Source: Bacteroides_E sp964528875 (GTDB lineage Bacteria; Bacteroidota; Bacteroidia; Bacteroidales; Bacteroidaceae). Taken from it: a DNA stretch of 41,592 nt. The notes under the pieces are model-generated. The model made no database searches. It had not been told where the DNA came from and saw only the letters and a list, made by a program, of their open reading frames with translations. This document shows, piece after piece, positions 25,445-34,131 of this stretch. The DNA lies in NCBI GenBank assembly GCA_964528875.1, contig CAZGUI010000017.1, positions 1 through 41,592 of the forward strand, read 5' to 3'. Each line of letters starts with the position of its first letter. The stretch's first letter is position 1. The position numbers and the translations under genes were made by a program.

Positions 25445-26614
25445 ATGAAAAAAATATCATATATTCTCATACTAACATCTTTACTCTTTTCTATTAATCT
25501 CTGTGCTCAAGAAAAAGAGGGTTTTATGAATCGTGTTAAAGGCGTTTTTAGTCCGGGTTACCGTATTGGAACGTATACATTTAAAGACGGTTCCGTTTAT
25601 ACAGGAGATCTGAAAAAATGTCGTCCTAATGGTTCGGGGAAAACACTCTTCTTGAACGAAGATATTTATGAGGGTTCCTATGTGAATGGTCGTAAAGAGG
25701 GTTTGGGTGAGTTTAGATTGCATAGCGGTGAGAAGTATGCAGGGAATTGGGTCAATGATATTCAACAGGGAGAAGGAGACTATTTTTACCTAAACAATAA
25801 TAGATACAGTGGTTTGTGGGATAATGGTTTTCAGCACGGTAAAGGAAAGATGTATTATCATAATGGAGACATATATGATGGTGACTGGAATAAAAATCAA
25901 CGACACAATTTTGGTACCTATACTTGGGTTAATGGAGCTAAGTATATTGGTGAATGGGCCAATGATAAGAAAAACGGAAAAGGTACGATGATTTGGAACG
26001 ACGGTTCAAAATATACTGGAGATTGGGTGGATGATCAAAGAAAGGCTAAGGGGCTTTTTGAATACGTTAATGGAGATAAATACACTGGTGACTGGGATAA
26101 TGATATTCAGCATGGTAAAGGTGTTTATAATTTTCATACAGGCGACTGCTATGAAGGCACCTATAACCAAGGAGCACGTACAGGACAAGGGACCTATACC
26201 TATGCGAATGGCGATGTTTATAAGGGAGAGTTTAAAGATGGAGTGCAAGAAGGTCAGGGAACTTTTTCTTGGATAACGGGAGCCTCATATAAGGGTGAAT
26301 GGAAGAACAATCAAAGAGAAGGTCAAGGGAAATATATTTGGAGTAATGGCGATATTTATGAAGGCCAGTGGAAAGAAGGACAACCTAATGGAGTTGGTAA
26401 ACTTCAATTAGTTGAAGGTACTACTTACGAGGGGGAGTTTGTAAATGGCTTGGAGGAAGGTAAAGGGGTATTAATTGATAATGAAGGTCATCGTCATGAA
26501 GGAACTTTTAAAGGAGGTAAAAAAGATGGAGACTTTACAGAGTACGACGCTGAAGGTAAAGTTGTGAAGAAGACTCGCTACAGAAATGGTTTTATCCATT
26601 CTACATTGAATTAA
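25445..26614 (+). CDS. Secreted MORN-repeat protein
   Basis: A 389-residue protein with a signal peptide (MKKISYILILTSLLFSINLCAQ) followed by about 14 MORN repeats, nearly all exactly 23 residues, of pattern GxGxxxxxnGdxYxGxWxngxxx; a degenerate fifteenth unit ends it. The start is ATG 25445, since in-frame codons before it are not signal-like. MORN repeats form a flat, elongated beta-sheet that serves as a scaffold or membrane-binding surface; what it binds is unknown. Its location beyond the inner membrane is inferred from the signal. It follows the M16 homolog after 96 bases without a clear promoter and ends at a 20-bp-stem terminator. Confidence 0.88.
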   Translation: MKKISYILILTSLLFSINLCAQEKEGFMNRVKGVFSPGYRIGTYTFKDGSVYTGDLKKCRPNGSGKTLFLNEDIYEGSYVNGRKEGLGEFRLHSGEKYAGNWVNDIQQGEGDYFYLNNNRYSGLWDNGFQHGKGKMYYHNGDIYDGDWNKNQRHNFGTYTWVNGAKYIGEWANDKKNGKGTMIWNDGSKYTGDWVDDQRKAKGLFEYVNGDKYTGDWDNDIQHGKGVYNFHTGDCYEGTYNQGARTGQGTYTYANGDVYKGEFKDGVQEGQGTFSWITGASYKGEWKNNQREGQGKYIWSNGDIYEGQWKEGQPNGVGKLQLVEGTTYEGEFVNGLEEGKGVLIDNEGHRHEGTFKGGKKDGDFTEYDAEGKVVKKTRYRNGFIHSTLN

Positions 26615-26961
26615 TTTACATTACCGAATATTCTTCGTATGCTATTTTAACTACATAAAGAAGGGCTGTTTCAAAAAAGAAACAGCCCTTCTTTATGTTT
26701 TATGAATTCATGATTTTACTATTTAATAGATTGAATAGTATGAGATTGAGTTTTTCAGAGGAGAGAAACAGATATCCCTAATTATTTATCGCTATGTTGA
26801 AATGCAAGGAACAGCTAATAACTCTTTTTTTGTTGTGATTATAATACTTTTTATTGCTTCCAACTAATGAAGAACTAACGAAATTACCCAATAAACCATG
26901 TGGAAATACAGTGGAAATTAGTTCTAATTTGTAAGGATACTAACCTAAGAGAAAATAATCT
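26615..26961. other. Convergent gap between the MORN gene and the DMT transporter gene
   Basis: A 347-bp gap. Apart from the hairpin at 26653-26698, nothing gene-like was seen; two copies of GTGGAAAT near 26899-26920 are too short to interpret. Confidence 0.6.
26653..26698. terminator. Bidirectional terminator with a 20-bp perfect stem
   Basis: 26653-26672 is exactly complementary to 26679-26698 (core AAGGGCTGTTTC), six A in the loop. It lies 39 bases after the MORN gene; it could also stop transcripts from the convergent genes on the other strand. Confidence 0.85.
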
Positions 26962-27888
26962 TTAAGTGTTTTTGTTGTTTTTTGCTCTATACCATGCAAG
27001 CATATCTGGTCCCTTAAAGTAGATAATTAAAGAGCTGACTATAATAAGCATTCCTACTACAGTACTAAAGGTTGGATATTCATCAGGTAGCATAAACCAA
27101 CTTAAGATGGCTCCTAAAATGGGATTGATTAATCTACACATATTTATATCACTCACTTTTGTTCCTTCTGTGCGCAAAGCAATAAACCAAAAGCTAAAAG
27201 CAAAAACAGAGATGAATATCAAGACTCCGAGACTGACATAGAAACCCAAAGGCTTGAATAAAAAGGGCTGGAATCCTTCAGAGAAAATACCTACTATATA
27301 GATGAAGAGTCCACCGAAGAACATCTGTACAGCGTTTAAAAATATAGGATCAACCTTACCTTTTTCTTCTGAAACAGTTATAGCAGAATAGCCTTGAAAC
27401 AAGATACTTAAGAGTAAAAGGACAATACCTAATATACCTATCCAATCTAAGGGCTTACCATCTTCACCTCCCATTCCTACAATAAGAATCAGACCAATTA
27501 AGCTAATAATTAAACTCATGATTTTATGCCCATTAAGCTTATCGTCACTAGCTATAAGATGAGCCAGTAAGACATTAATTAAAGGAGTTAGTCCCATGAT
27601 AATAGAAGATATAGCACCACTTACTAGGTCGACACCAAAATAGAAAGCTGTGTACCCAAGGAACATATTTACAAGAATCAAATTAAGGAAGAGTCTTTTA
27701 TGTTGTTTAATTTTGCCCCAAATATTGGATTGCCATTTATAAGCAAATAAAATGATTCCTACAGCAGTAAATCGTAATCCGGCAAAGTTCATTGGAGTGA
27801 AATCATAACTTAATCCTTGTTTAATAAAAGGATTAACTATTGCCCATAAAATAGAAGCTAAGATAGCATAAAATAGACCTTTTTTCAT
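26962..27888 (-). CDS. EamA/DMT-family transporter
   Basis: A 308-residue inner-membrane protein with about ten hydrophobic helices in two EamA halves (residues 1-140 and 150-295). The first half starts AILASILWAIVNPFIKQGL, a typical EamA first helix, and contains AGLRFTAVG; the second half contains FQGYSAITVSEE and the paired RLINPILGAILSWFMLPDE motif with PLxxxxxxxxxLxE-like spacing. Members export or import small metabolites; the substrate is not predictable. It starts nine bases after the stop of the Crp/Fnr gene and is probably controlled with it. Confidence 0.88.
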   Translation of the reverse strand: MKKGLFYAILASILWAIVNPFIKQGLSYDFTPMNFAGLRFTAVGIILFAYKWQSNIWGKIKQHKRLFLNLILVNMFLGYTAFYFGVDLVSGAISSIIMGLTPLINVLLAHLIASDDKLNGHKIMSLIISLIGLILIVGMGGEDGKPLDWIGILGIVLLLLSILFQGYSAITVSEEKGKVDPIFLNAVQMFFGGLFIYIVGIFSEGFQPFLFKPLGFYVSLGVLIFISVFAFSFWFIALRTEGTKVSDINMCRLINPILGAILSWFMLPDEYPTFSTVVGMLIIVSSLIIYFKGPDMLAWYRAKNNKNT

Positions 27889-27897
27889 TCTTAAGTA

Positions 27898-28599
27898 TTA
27901 TCCCATTCGACTTATTTTCTTAAGCTTCATTTCATCAATAAGCTTAATCTTGCGTCCGTCTATTGCAATAATACGTTCTGATGCAAAGTTTGAAAGTGTT
28001 CGGATGGCGTTAGAGGTAGTCATGTTAGATAGATTCGCTAAATCTTCTCTAGATAAATAGATACTAAGTGTGTAACCATCTTCTTCCAATCCATAATTCT
28101 CTTTTAAAAATAGTAGGGATTCAGCTAATCGCCCTCTAATATGCTTCTGAGTTAGGTTTACTGTTCTTTCATCTGCAATACCTAAGTCTATGGAAAGTAT
28201 TCGTATAAAAAAAGTGGAAAGCTCACAGTTTCTGCATGTGAATTCTGCAATCAGTTTCATAGGGATGAGGCATATGAGTGAAGTCTCAAAGGCAGCAGCA
28301 GCAGTAACATAATCTTCATTGGCAAAGTAAGCTCTATATCCAAAGTACTCAACGGGTTTGATCATTCTAATGATTTGATTACGCCCCCCAACGCCTTCTT
28401 TATAGATTTTAACCTTTCCACTGATTAAACACATTAAGTATTCCGGTTTTTCGCCCTCATTATAGATGTCTTCATTTTTTTTGAATTTTTTGAAGACACA
28501 TTTAGCTTTGAGCATCTCTTTTTGCTCTTCGCTTAGAGGATTCCAGATATCTGGAATTTGCTCTGAAAGAATAATATGTGAAAAATCTGCTTTCCCCAT
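27898..28599 (-). CDS. Crp/Fnr-family transcriptional regulator
   Basis: A 233-residue regulator. Residues 20-130 form the cyclic-nucleotide-type beta-barrel (KNEDIYNEGEKPEYLMCLISGKVKIY ...), followed by a dimerisation helix and a C-terminal winged helix with LSREDLANLSNMTTSNAIRTLSNF (split across 180-205). An FNR-type N-terminal Cys cluster is absent; the only close Cys pair is in FTCRNCEL near 121-125, so redox or metal sensing there is possible but unproven. It is co-transcribed with the DMT transporter downstream. A 12-bp palindrome just upstream suggests autoregulation. Confidence 0.9.
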   Translation of the reverse strand: MGKADFSHIILSEQIPDIWNPLSEEQKEMLKAKCVFKKFKKNEDIYNEGEKPEYLMCLISGKVKIYKEGVGGRNQIIRMIKPVEYFGYRAYFANEDYVTAAAAFETSLICLIPMKLIAEFTCRNCELSTFFIRILSIDLGIADERTVNLTQKHIRGRLAESLLFLKENYGLEEDGYTLSIYLSREDLANLSNMTTSNAIRTLSNFASERIIAIDGRKIKLIDEMKLKKISRMG

Positions 28600-28619
28600 G
28601 CTACTTATAACGGACTATA

Positions 28620-28631
28620 TGTTATATAACA
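28620..28631. promoter_or_regulatory. 12-bp perfect palindrome, candidate operator
   Basis: TGTTATATAACA is its own reverse complement. It is directly downstream of the minus-strand -7 box (28632-28639), near the predicted transcription start of the Crp/Fnr gene, a place where a bound dimer would block transcription. Confidence 0.45.
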
Positions 28632-28639
28632 CAAATATA
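28632..28639 (-). promoter_or_regulatory. -7 box of the Crp/Fnr-DMT operon
   Basis: On the minus strand TATATTTG matches TAnnTTTG, 32 bases before the start codon. The -33 element is not evident, as expected of an activator- or repressor-controlled promoter. Confidence 0.5.
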
Positions 28640-28703
28640 GAAGGAAAATATATAACTAAGAAAATCTGTTGCATTTTCTATTCTAAAAAAAGTATTTTGG
28701 CAA

Positions 28704-30893
28704 TTATTTAGCAAAAAGTAATTCTCTGTACTTTGGTAATGGCCAAATCTCATCATCCACCTCCATTTCTAAATGATCTATGTGATAACGTATGGAATCT
28801 AAATAGGGTAATACTGTATCTGCATAAGCATTCGCTTTTTCTCTTTGATTTTCCATTCGGTTGGCAATCTTTCTGGCATCAATCATTTCTTGGACAAGTT
28901 TTTTGATGCTGGATATACGGTAAGATATTTCTTTAATTAAATCTTTCCGATCTGCACTTAACATTTGAAACTCATCTTCAGAAAATATTTTTTGTAATCC
29001 TATGACGTTTTCTATCAATCGGTTTTGATAGCTAATAGCAATCGGTACAATATGATTTATGGCTAAATCGCCCAATACGCGACTTTCTATTTGAATTTTC
29101 TTTGTGTATTTCTCCAGTTCAACGTCTAAACGACTATTTAGCTCATTTAGATTAAATATGCGTTCTCCTATTAGTACATTTTTAGATTGTTCGTCAATGT
29201 AATGTGTTAAAGCTTCAGGTACTTTAGAAATGTTTGTTAAACCTCTTTTTTTAGCTTCTTTTTTCCAGTCATCAGAATATCCATCCCCTTCAAAGCGGAT
29301 TGGTTCAGAATCAATGATTGTTTGCTTTAAGACTTTGAATAAAGCCTCTTCTTTACTCATGTTTTCTTCTAGTAGTTTATCTACGGAAGCTTTAAACTCA
29401 TTCAGCTGATTGGCCATTCCGGCATTAATTGCAATCATACATGCTGCACAATTAGCAGATGATCCGGCTGCTCTAAACTCAAAACGGTTTCCTGTAAAAG
29501 CAAAAGGGGAGGTTCTGTTTCTATCAGTAGTGTCAAGAGAAATTTCAGGCACTCTGCATAAATCTAACTTCAGCGTTGTTTTTCCTTCTTTCGTTAGATT
29601 TTGATTGGATTCTTGTTTGGCTATTTCGTCGAGTACTTTTGATAACTCTTCTCCTAGAAAAATAGATAATATTGGTGGTGGAGCCTCATTGGCTCCCAGA
29701 CGATGATTATTTCCTGCACTAGCAATAGATGCTCTAAGTAGGTTTTGGTTTTTATAAACCATCATTAGAACATTAGTAAGGAACGTCAAGAAGAGTACAT
29801 TCATCTTGGGGTTCTTTCCCGGTGAAAAGAGGTTAACTTCAGTATCTGTATATAATGACCAATTGTTATGTTTACCGGAACCATTAATGCCATGATAAGG
29901 CTTTTCGTGTAAAAGAACAGTGAATTTGTGTTTTTGAGCAATTCGCTTCATTAAGTCCATAACTTGCTGGTTATGATCATTAGCTAAATTAACTGTTTCA
30001 TAAATTGGAGCTACTTCAAACTGATTTGGAGCCACTTCATTGTGTCTGGTTTTTATAGGAATAGCTAATTTATGACATTCAATTTCTAACTCTCTTAAAA
30101 AAGCGGTTACTCTGGGTGGGATAGAACCAAAATAATGATCATCCAATTGTTGATCTTTGGCAGAAGAGTGTCCCATTAAGGTTCTCCCTGTTAATTCCAA
30201 ATCGGGGCGAGCATTGTATAAAGCTGTGTCAATTAAGAAAAACTCTTGTTCCCATCCTAGATTAGCATATACATGTTGAATCTTAGGATCAAACAACTGA
30301 CATACCGAGGTCGCTGCTTTATCTAAGGCCGCTAGTGATTTAAGCAGAGGTGTTTTATAATCCAATGCATCACCGGTATACGATATAAAAATAGTTGGGA
30401 TACAAAGCGTTGTATTTACCACAAAAGCAGGAGAAGAGGTGTCCCATGCAGTGTAGCCTCTCGCTTCAAATGTATTTCTAATGCCACCACTTGGAAAAGA
30501 TGATGCATCGGGTTCTTGCTGAACCAATAATTTACCCGAAAAATGTTCTATAATTTTTCCTTTATCATCAAAATCAATAAAGCCATCGTGCTTTTCTGCA
30601 GTTCCATCAGTAAGTGGTTGAAACCAATGTGTGTAATGAGTAACATTTAAAGATTTTGCCCATCGCTTCATGCCTTCAGCAATCTCATCAGCCATTAAAC
30701 CATTAATAGGAGTGCCTTTTTGATTTGCATTCATTACTGCTTCATATGCATCATTAGAGAGATATTGTTTCATCTTTTTTTGATCAAACACATGACTTCC
30801 ATAATACTCTGTTAAATCATTTGAAGGAGGTATAACCTCAAGAGGGTGCCTAGTAGAGAGTTCTTTTAATGCTAGAAAGCGCATCTTTGACAT
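28704..30893 (-). CDS. glnA: Glutamine synthetase type III
   Basis: Makes glutamine from glutamate and ammonia with ATP. The start is placed at 30893 (MSKMRFLALKELSTRHP), which gives 729 residues, the length of the Bacteroides GSIII; the frame stays open 40 codons further upstream but those residues are not conserved-looking. Type III features: a long N-terminal domain with FQPLTDGTAEKHDGF, the metal and substrate motifs WEQEFFLID, RHNEVAPNQFEVAPIYE, LLHEKPYHGINGSGKHNNWS, and the large C-terminal extension. Often nitrogen-regulated in this group; here no operator could be recognised. Confidence 0.96.
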   Translation of the reverse strand: MSKMRFLALKELSTRHPLEVIPPSNDLTEYYGSHVFDQKKMKQYLSNDAYEAVMNANQKGTPINGLMADEIAEGMKRWAKSLNVTHYTHWFQPLTDGTAEKHDGFIDFDDKGKIIEHFSGKLLVQQEPDASSFPSGGIRNTFEARGYTAWDTSSPAFVVNTTLCIPTIFISYTGDALDYKTPLLKSLAALDKAATSVCQLFDPKIQHVYANLGWEQEFFLIDTALYNARPDLELTGRTLMGHSSAKDQQLDDHYFGSIPPRVTAFLRELEIECHKLAIPIKTRHNEVAPNQFEVAPIYETVNLANDHNQQVMDLMKRIAQKHKFTVLLHEKPYHGINGSGKHNNWSLYTDTEVNLFSPGKNPKMNVLFLTFLTNVLMMVYKNQNLLRASIASAGNNHRLGANEAPPPILSIFLGEELSKVLDEIAKQESNQNLTKEGKTTLKLDLCRVPEISLDTTDRNRTSPFAFTGNRFEFRAAGSSANCAACMIAINAGMANQLNEFKASVDKLLEENMSKEEALFKVLKQTIIDSEPIRFEGDGYSDDWKKEAKKRGLTNISKVPEALTHYIDEQSKNVLIGERIFNLNELNSRLDVELEKYTKKIQIESRVLGDLAINHIVPIAISYQNRLIENVIGLQKIFSEDEFQMLSADRKDLIKEISYRISSIKKLVQEMIDARKIANRMENQREKANAYADTVLPYLDSIRYHIDHLEMEVDDEIWPLPKYRELLFAK

Positions 30894-30921
30894 ATCCGTA
30901 GCTATTTTAATTTGATTTATA

Positions 30922-30929
30922 CAAAAATA
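30922..30929 (-). promoter_or_regulatory. -7 box before glnA
   Basis: On the minus strand TATTTTTG matches TAnnTTTG, about 28 bases before the glnA start at 30893. Confidence 0.4.
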
Positions 30930-31034
30930 GAGCTTTTCTGTGATTTTAACTCTTAAAGCGTCTTTTTTAAATGTCAAATGCACACGATTATTAAGAAAAA
31001 AGAGTGAATACACAAATATCTATCCTTATTTGTA

Positions 31035-31042
31035 TAAATTTG
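31035..31042 (+). promoter_or_regulatory. -7 box before the DUF5686 gene
   Basis: TAAATTTG matches TAnnTTTG, 30 bases before the TTG start. No good -33 element is seen at the expected distance. Confidence 0.4.
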
Positions 31043-31072
31043 CATATAAATTATGTAATTTAATTAAAGGTT

Positions 31073-33280
31073 TTGACAGTAAGTTTCAGAATTATAATTG
31101 GGTTTAGCCTACTTATTCTAATACTAGGTAGAGCAACAGTTATGGCTCAAGAAAAAGAACCATCTCTTGAGGTATATTCTGAAATTGATCCTATCATTAA
31201 TCGTGTCATCGATTCCGCAAGAACATATGAATCAACAGTCACTGAATATCATGCTGATTTGTATATAAAAACGACATTTGAAGTTTATAGCAGAAATATT
31301 TTATTTAGGTTAGTACCTATGATGTTTCGTCCCAAAAAAGGGGTTTCTCATTACATTGCGGAATCTTATAGTGATTTGCATTATACAGCTCCTAATATAT
31401 ACGATCAGAAAGTGAATGCAGCGGTAGGTACGTTACCTAATTTCTGTTCTCCTGAAGGAATTACTTTGGAGTATTTCCATATTAATATTTATGAAACTAC
31501 TCTTTTATATAGTAAACTGATATCTCCTTTGGCTGATAATGCCCGTAAATATTATAAATATGAGTTGGATTCTACTTTCTATGATGCAAATGGTATTGTA
31601 CACTATAAAGTAAGTTATAAACCCAAGAATAGTAGCTTTCAGCTGGTAAAAGGCGATATGATTATCAGTGGAAATACATGGAGTATTCGCGAATTCTTTT
31701 TTTCTGGACGTTCAGAGTTTTTTGTTTTTAGTAATAGAATGAAAATGGGAGAATTAGGGAGTGACACCGAGTTATTACCTCTTGAATATGATGCCAACAT
31801 CTATATGAACTTTATTGGTAATAAGGTGGATGCCAATTACGCTGTCAAACTAAATTACGATACTATTCTTACAGAAAAGAAAGAGATACATGAAAACAAA
31901 TATGACCTTTCTCATAGTTATACGCTGAGTACAGATACTTGTAGTTATATAGTTGATTACGAAAAATTTAAAGAGTATAGATGTCTCAAACTTACCGATG
32001 AAGAAAAACAAATCTATTTAAATTATTTTTCTGATTCTACCGCCGTTCCTAAAAAAGAAATAAAGAAGAATCGAACATTTTGGGGGGATTTTGGAGATCT
32101 ATTAATCTCTAGTAATTCTTTTAGATTAGAGCAATATGGAAATATAAAATTTTCAGCATTATTAAATCCTTTAATGCTTCGATATAGCCGTACAAATGGA
32201 TTGGCATATAAACAAACCATTAAGTACAATCATTTATTCAGTGGAGATCGTTTGTTGCGTGTAGTTCCTCGATTTGGATATAATTTCAAGCAAAAAGAAT
32301 TTTATTGGAGTATAGATTCTGAATTTGAATATTGGCCACGTAAGCGTGGAACCATACATATGGATGTGGGGAAAGGGAATCCCATTTATGCAAGTGCTGC
32401 ATTGAGAGAATTTTCGGAAATGCCGGATAGTATTTTTGATATCAATGCTTTTGATTTGAAATATTATAAAGACTTCTATTTTGATATATATCATAGTTTA
32501 GAGATTGTAAATGGCTTAACGGTAGATGTGGGAATTGTTGGACATAGAAGAAAGCCTGTTAGGAAAGGAACAAAACAAGAAGATTTAGTTGAAGGAGCTG
32601 TGTTGACTCAGGTTAATTCTGCTAATGAAGAACTAGATGAAAAAATACAAAAGACTTATATAAGTTGTGCGCCTCGCATATCTATATCCTGGACACCGGG
32701 ACAGTATTATTATATGAACGGTAAACGGAAAATCAATATTCACGGAAATTTTCCTACTATAATTTTTGATTATGAGCGAGGAATAAAAGGGTTTATGAAT
32801 AGTACCGGAGGGTATGAAAAGATAGAGTTGGACATACAACAGTATATACCCTTGAGCTATATGAAAAATATATCTTATCGGGTTGGAGGAGGTAAGTTTA
32901 CCAATCAAGAGCAACAGTTTTTTGTGGATTTTTCCCGTTTCACGAAACATAATTTACCTGTTGGATGGAAAGATGAAATTGGAGGTGTTTTTCAGTTGTT
33001 AGATAGTCGTTGGTATAATGCTTCCCGTCATTATGTACGAGGTCATTTAACTTATGAGTCTCCGTTTTTACTCTTGCGTCATCTAATTAAAGAAACACGT
33101 TTTGTTCTCAATGAGCGCCTTTATCTCAACGTTTTAGGAATGAAGCACATGAATCCATACCTTGAAGTTGGATATGGTATAGGTACACATATTTTTGATT
33201 TAGGTTTATTTGTCAGTTCTACAAACTGGAAACAATTTAAGTTTGGGTTTGAAATCACCTTTGAACTGTTCAGTCGCTAA
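31073..33280 (+). CDS. DUF5686-type outer-membrane protein
   Basis: A 735-residue exported protein of a Bacteroidota-specific family of unknown role. The start is a TTG at 31073: an in-frame TAA at 31061 limits the 5' end, AAAGG lies just upstream, and only this start gives the signal peptide (FRIIIGFSLLILILGRATVMAQ); the first in-frame ATG would remove it. The N-terminal part (about 35-280) has the conserved IDPIINRVIDSARTYES...HADLYIKTTFEV region of DUF5686. The second half is strand-rich with aromatic residues and ends in FGFEITFELFSR, as in outer-membrane barrels. The CarboxypepD-like domain that often precedes DUF5686 is absent. Confidence 0.8.
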   Translation: MTVSFRIIIGFSLLILILGRATVMAQEKEPSLEVYSEIDPIINRVIDSARTYESTVTEYHADLYIKTTFEVYSRNILFRLVPMMFRPKKGVSHYIAESYSDLHYTAPNIYDQKVNAAVGTLPNFCSPEGITLEYFHINIYETTLLYSKLISPLADNARKYYKYELDSTFYDANGIVHYKVSYKPKNSSFQLVKGDMIISGNTWSIREFFFSGRSEFFVFSNRMKMGELGSDTELLPLEYDANIYMNFIGNKVDANYAVKLNYDTILTEKKEIHENKYDLSHSYTLSTDTCSYIVDYEKFKEYRCLKLTDEEKQIYLNYFSDSTAVPKKEIKKNRTFWGDFGDLLISSNSFRLEQYGNIKFSALLNPLMLRYSRTNGLAYKQTIKYNHLFSGDRLLRVVPRFGYNFKQKEFYWSIDSEFEYWPRKRGTIHMDVGKGNPIYASAALREFSEMPDSIFDINAFDLKYYKDFYFDIYHSLEIVNGLTVDVGIVGHRRKPVRKGTKQEDLVEGAVLTQVNSANEELDEKIQKTYISCAPRISISWTPGQYYYMNGKRKINIHGNFPTIIFDYERGIKGFMNSTGGYEKIELDIQQYIPLSYMKNISYRVGGGKFTNQEQQFFVDFSRFTKHNLPVGWKDEIGGVFQLLDSRWYNASRHYVRGHLTYESPFLLLRHLIKETRFVLNERLYLNVLGMKHMNPYLEVGYGIGTHIFDLGLFVSSTNWKQFKFGFEITFELFSR

Positions 33281-33331
33281 GAATTTTGTTGTTCTTTTTT
33301 TGTTAAATCATTCACATTCTCTCGACATCTT

Positions 33332-33789
33332 TTCTCAATCTTTGGGTTAATCATTGTGGATAATCAAAATTCACAAACAGCAGAGCCTAGAGATCCGGTA
33401 TGGATACAAGGTCATGGATTGCAGAAAAGTTGACTCTTTTTGATTGTGGGAGTATACCTGAAGGAGTGGTATATACTAAAGGATTTGGAGCACTTTAATC
33501 CCTTAAGTTTCCTTATTTCATACATACCCACAAACGTAATCCGAAAACAAACAAGAGAAATACTTCTATTGCTTAGGATTTTGAGTTTATTTCTAGTGTT
33601 TCTACATCAGCATTGATTTTAATAAGTGATAGAGGAATACCTAAAAACCTCAAACAAATGAATAAATTCGGTAGTGATATGTATAGTCTGATAATTGTGT
33701 TCCAAGTGATGGCTGAAGTAGAAGATAAATCGGTTAGTTTTAATTCTTTTGACTCCATACTTAAGTCAAAACAAAAGATCCTCTCCTAA
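33332..33789 (+). pseudogene. katA: Degraded catalase gene
   Basis: Remnant of a heme catalase. Frame 2 from 33332 reads IVDNQNSQTAEPRDPVWIQ, the N-terminal signature of clade 3 catalases, then hits a stop at 33431. A one-base deletion near 33423 restores the sense: frame 1 reads EKLTLFDCGSIPEGVVYTKG, where active enzymes have R-E-R-I-P-E-R-V-V-H-A-K-G, so the catalytic His is Tyr. A TAA at 33496 marks an internal deletion of roughly 75-80 codons. LKFPYFIHTHKRNPKTN follows; a TAG at 33574 replaces the Trp of M-W-D-F; then SDRGIPKNLKQMNKFGS (active: SDRGIPxxxRHMNGFGSHT) and a decayed end at 33789. The C-terminal half with the proximal heme Tyr is not found. It cannot encode a working enzyme. 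Confidence 0.88.
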
Positions 33790-34131
33790 TAAAATATTCC
33801 AAGATTCTACCCAGCCGATTTTGCTTGTGTGAAAGAGTTACAAAAGAGTTGAAACTTGAAGTGTATAAAGTCTTAGCTTAAGGTGTAAGGAAAAAGAGGA
33901 ATAGTTGGTTAATATGACTTGTTGTTTGTCTTTCAAAATGTAATTATGCTGTATTTTAATAGCTGCGAATTCAACTTACACCCATAACTATTTATTTTAT
34001 CTAAGCTAAGAGTTTATTATGCACTTGAATTAAATAATAGTTTTTTGTTTTTTCCTTTGGAAAATAATTCCTTTCTTTGTGCGATGTTTCTTATGGAAAA
34101 TAAATCAAACAGAAATATACGATAAATATAT
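33790..34131. other. Intergenic region with a nested inverted repeat before the CoA-disulfide reductase gene
   Basis: After the catalase remnant, CTTAGCTTA (33872-33880) and GGTGTAAG (33882-33889) are complementary, in nested order, to TAAGCTAAG (34002-34010) and CTTACACC (33975-33982). TTTCTTTG at 34072-34079, one base off TAnnTTTG, may be the -7 box of the downstream gene. No open frame of note; part of 33790-33880 could be further decayed catalase sequence, but I could not align it. Confidence 0.45.

Noticed and set aside
30894..31013. 40-codon N-terminal extension of glnA
   Set aside because: The start at 30893 gives the 729 residues usual for type III enzymes, and a -7 box lies in the extension.
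33573..33758. 61-codon minus-strand frame
   Set aside because: It is opposite the catalase remnant, has no ribosome site or recognisable domain, and is explained by the pseudogene on the plus strand.
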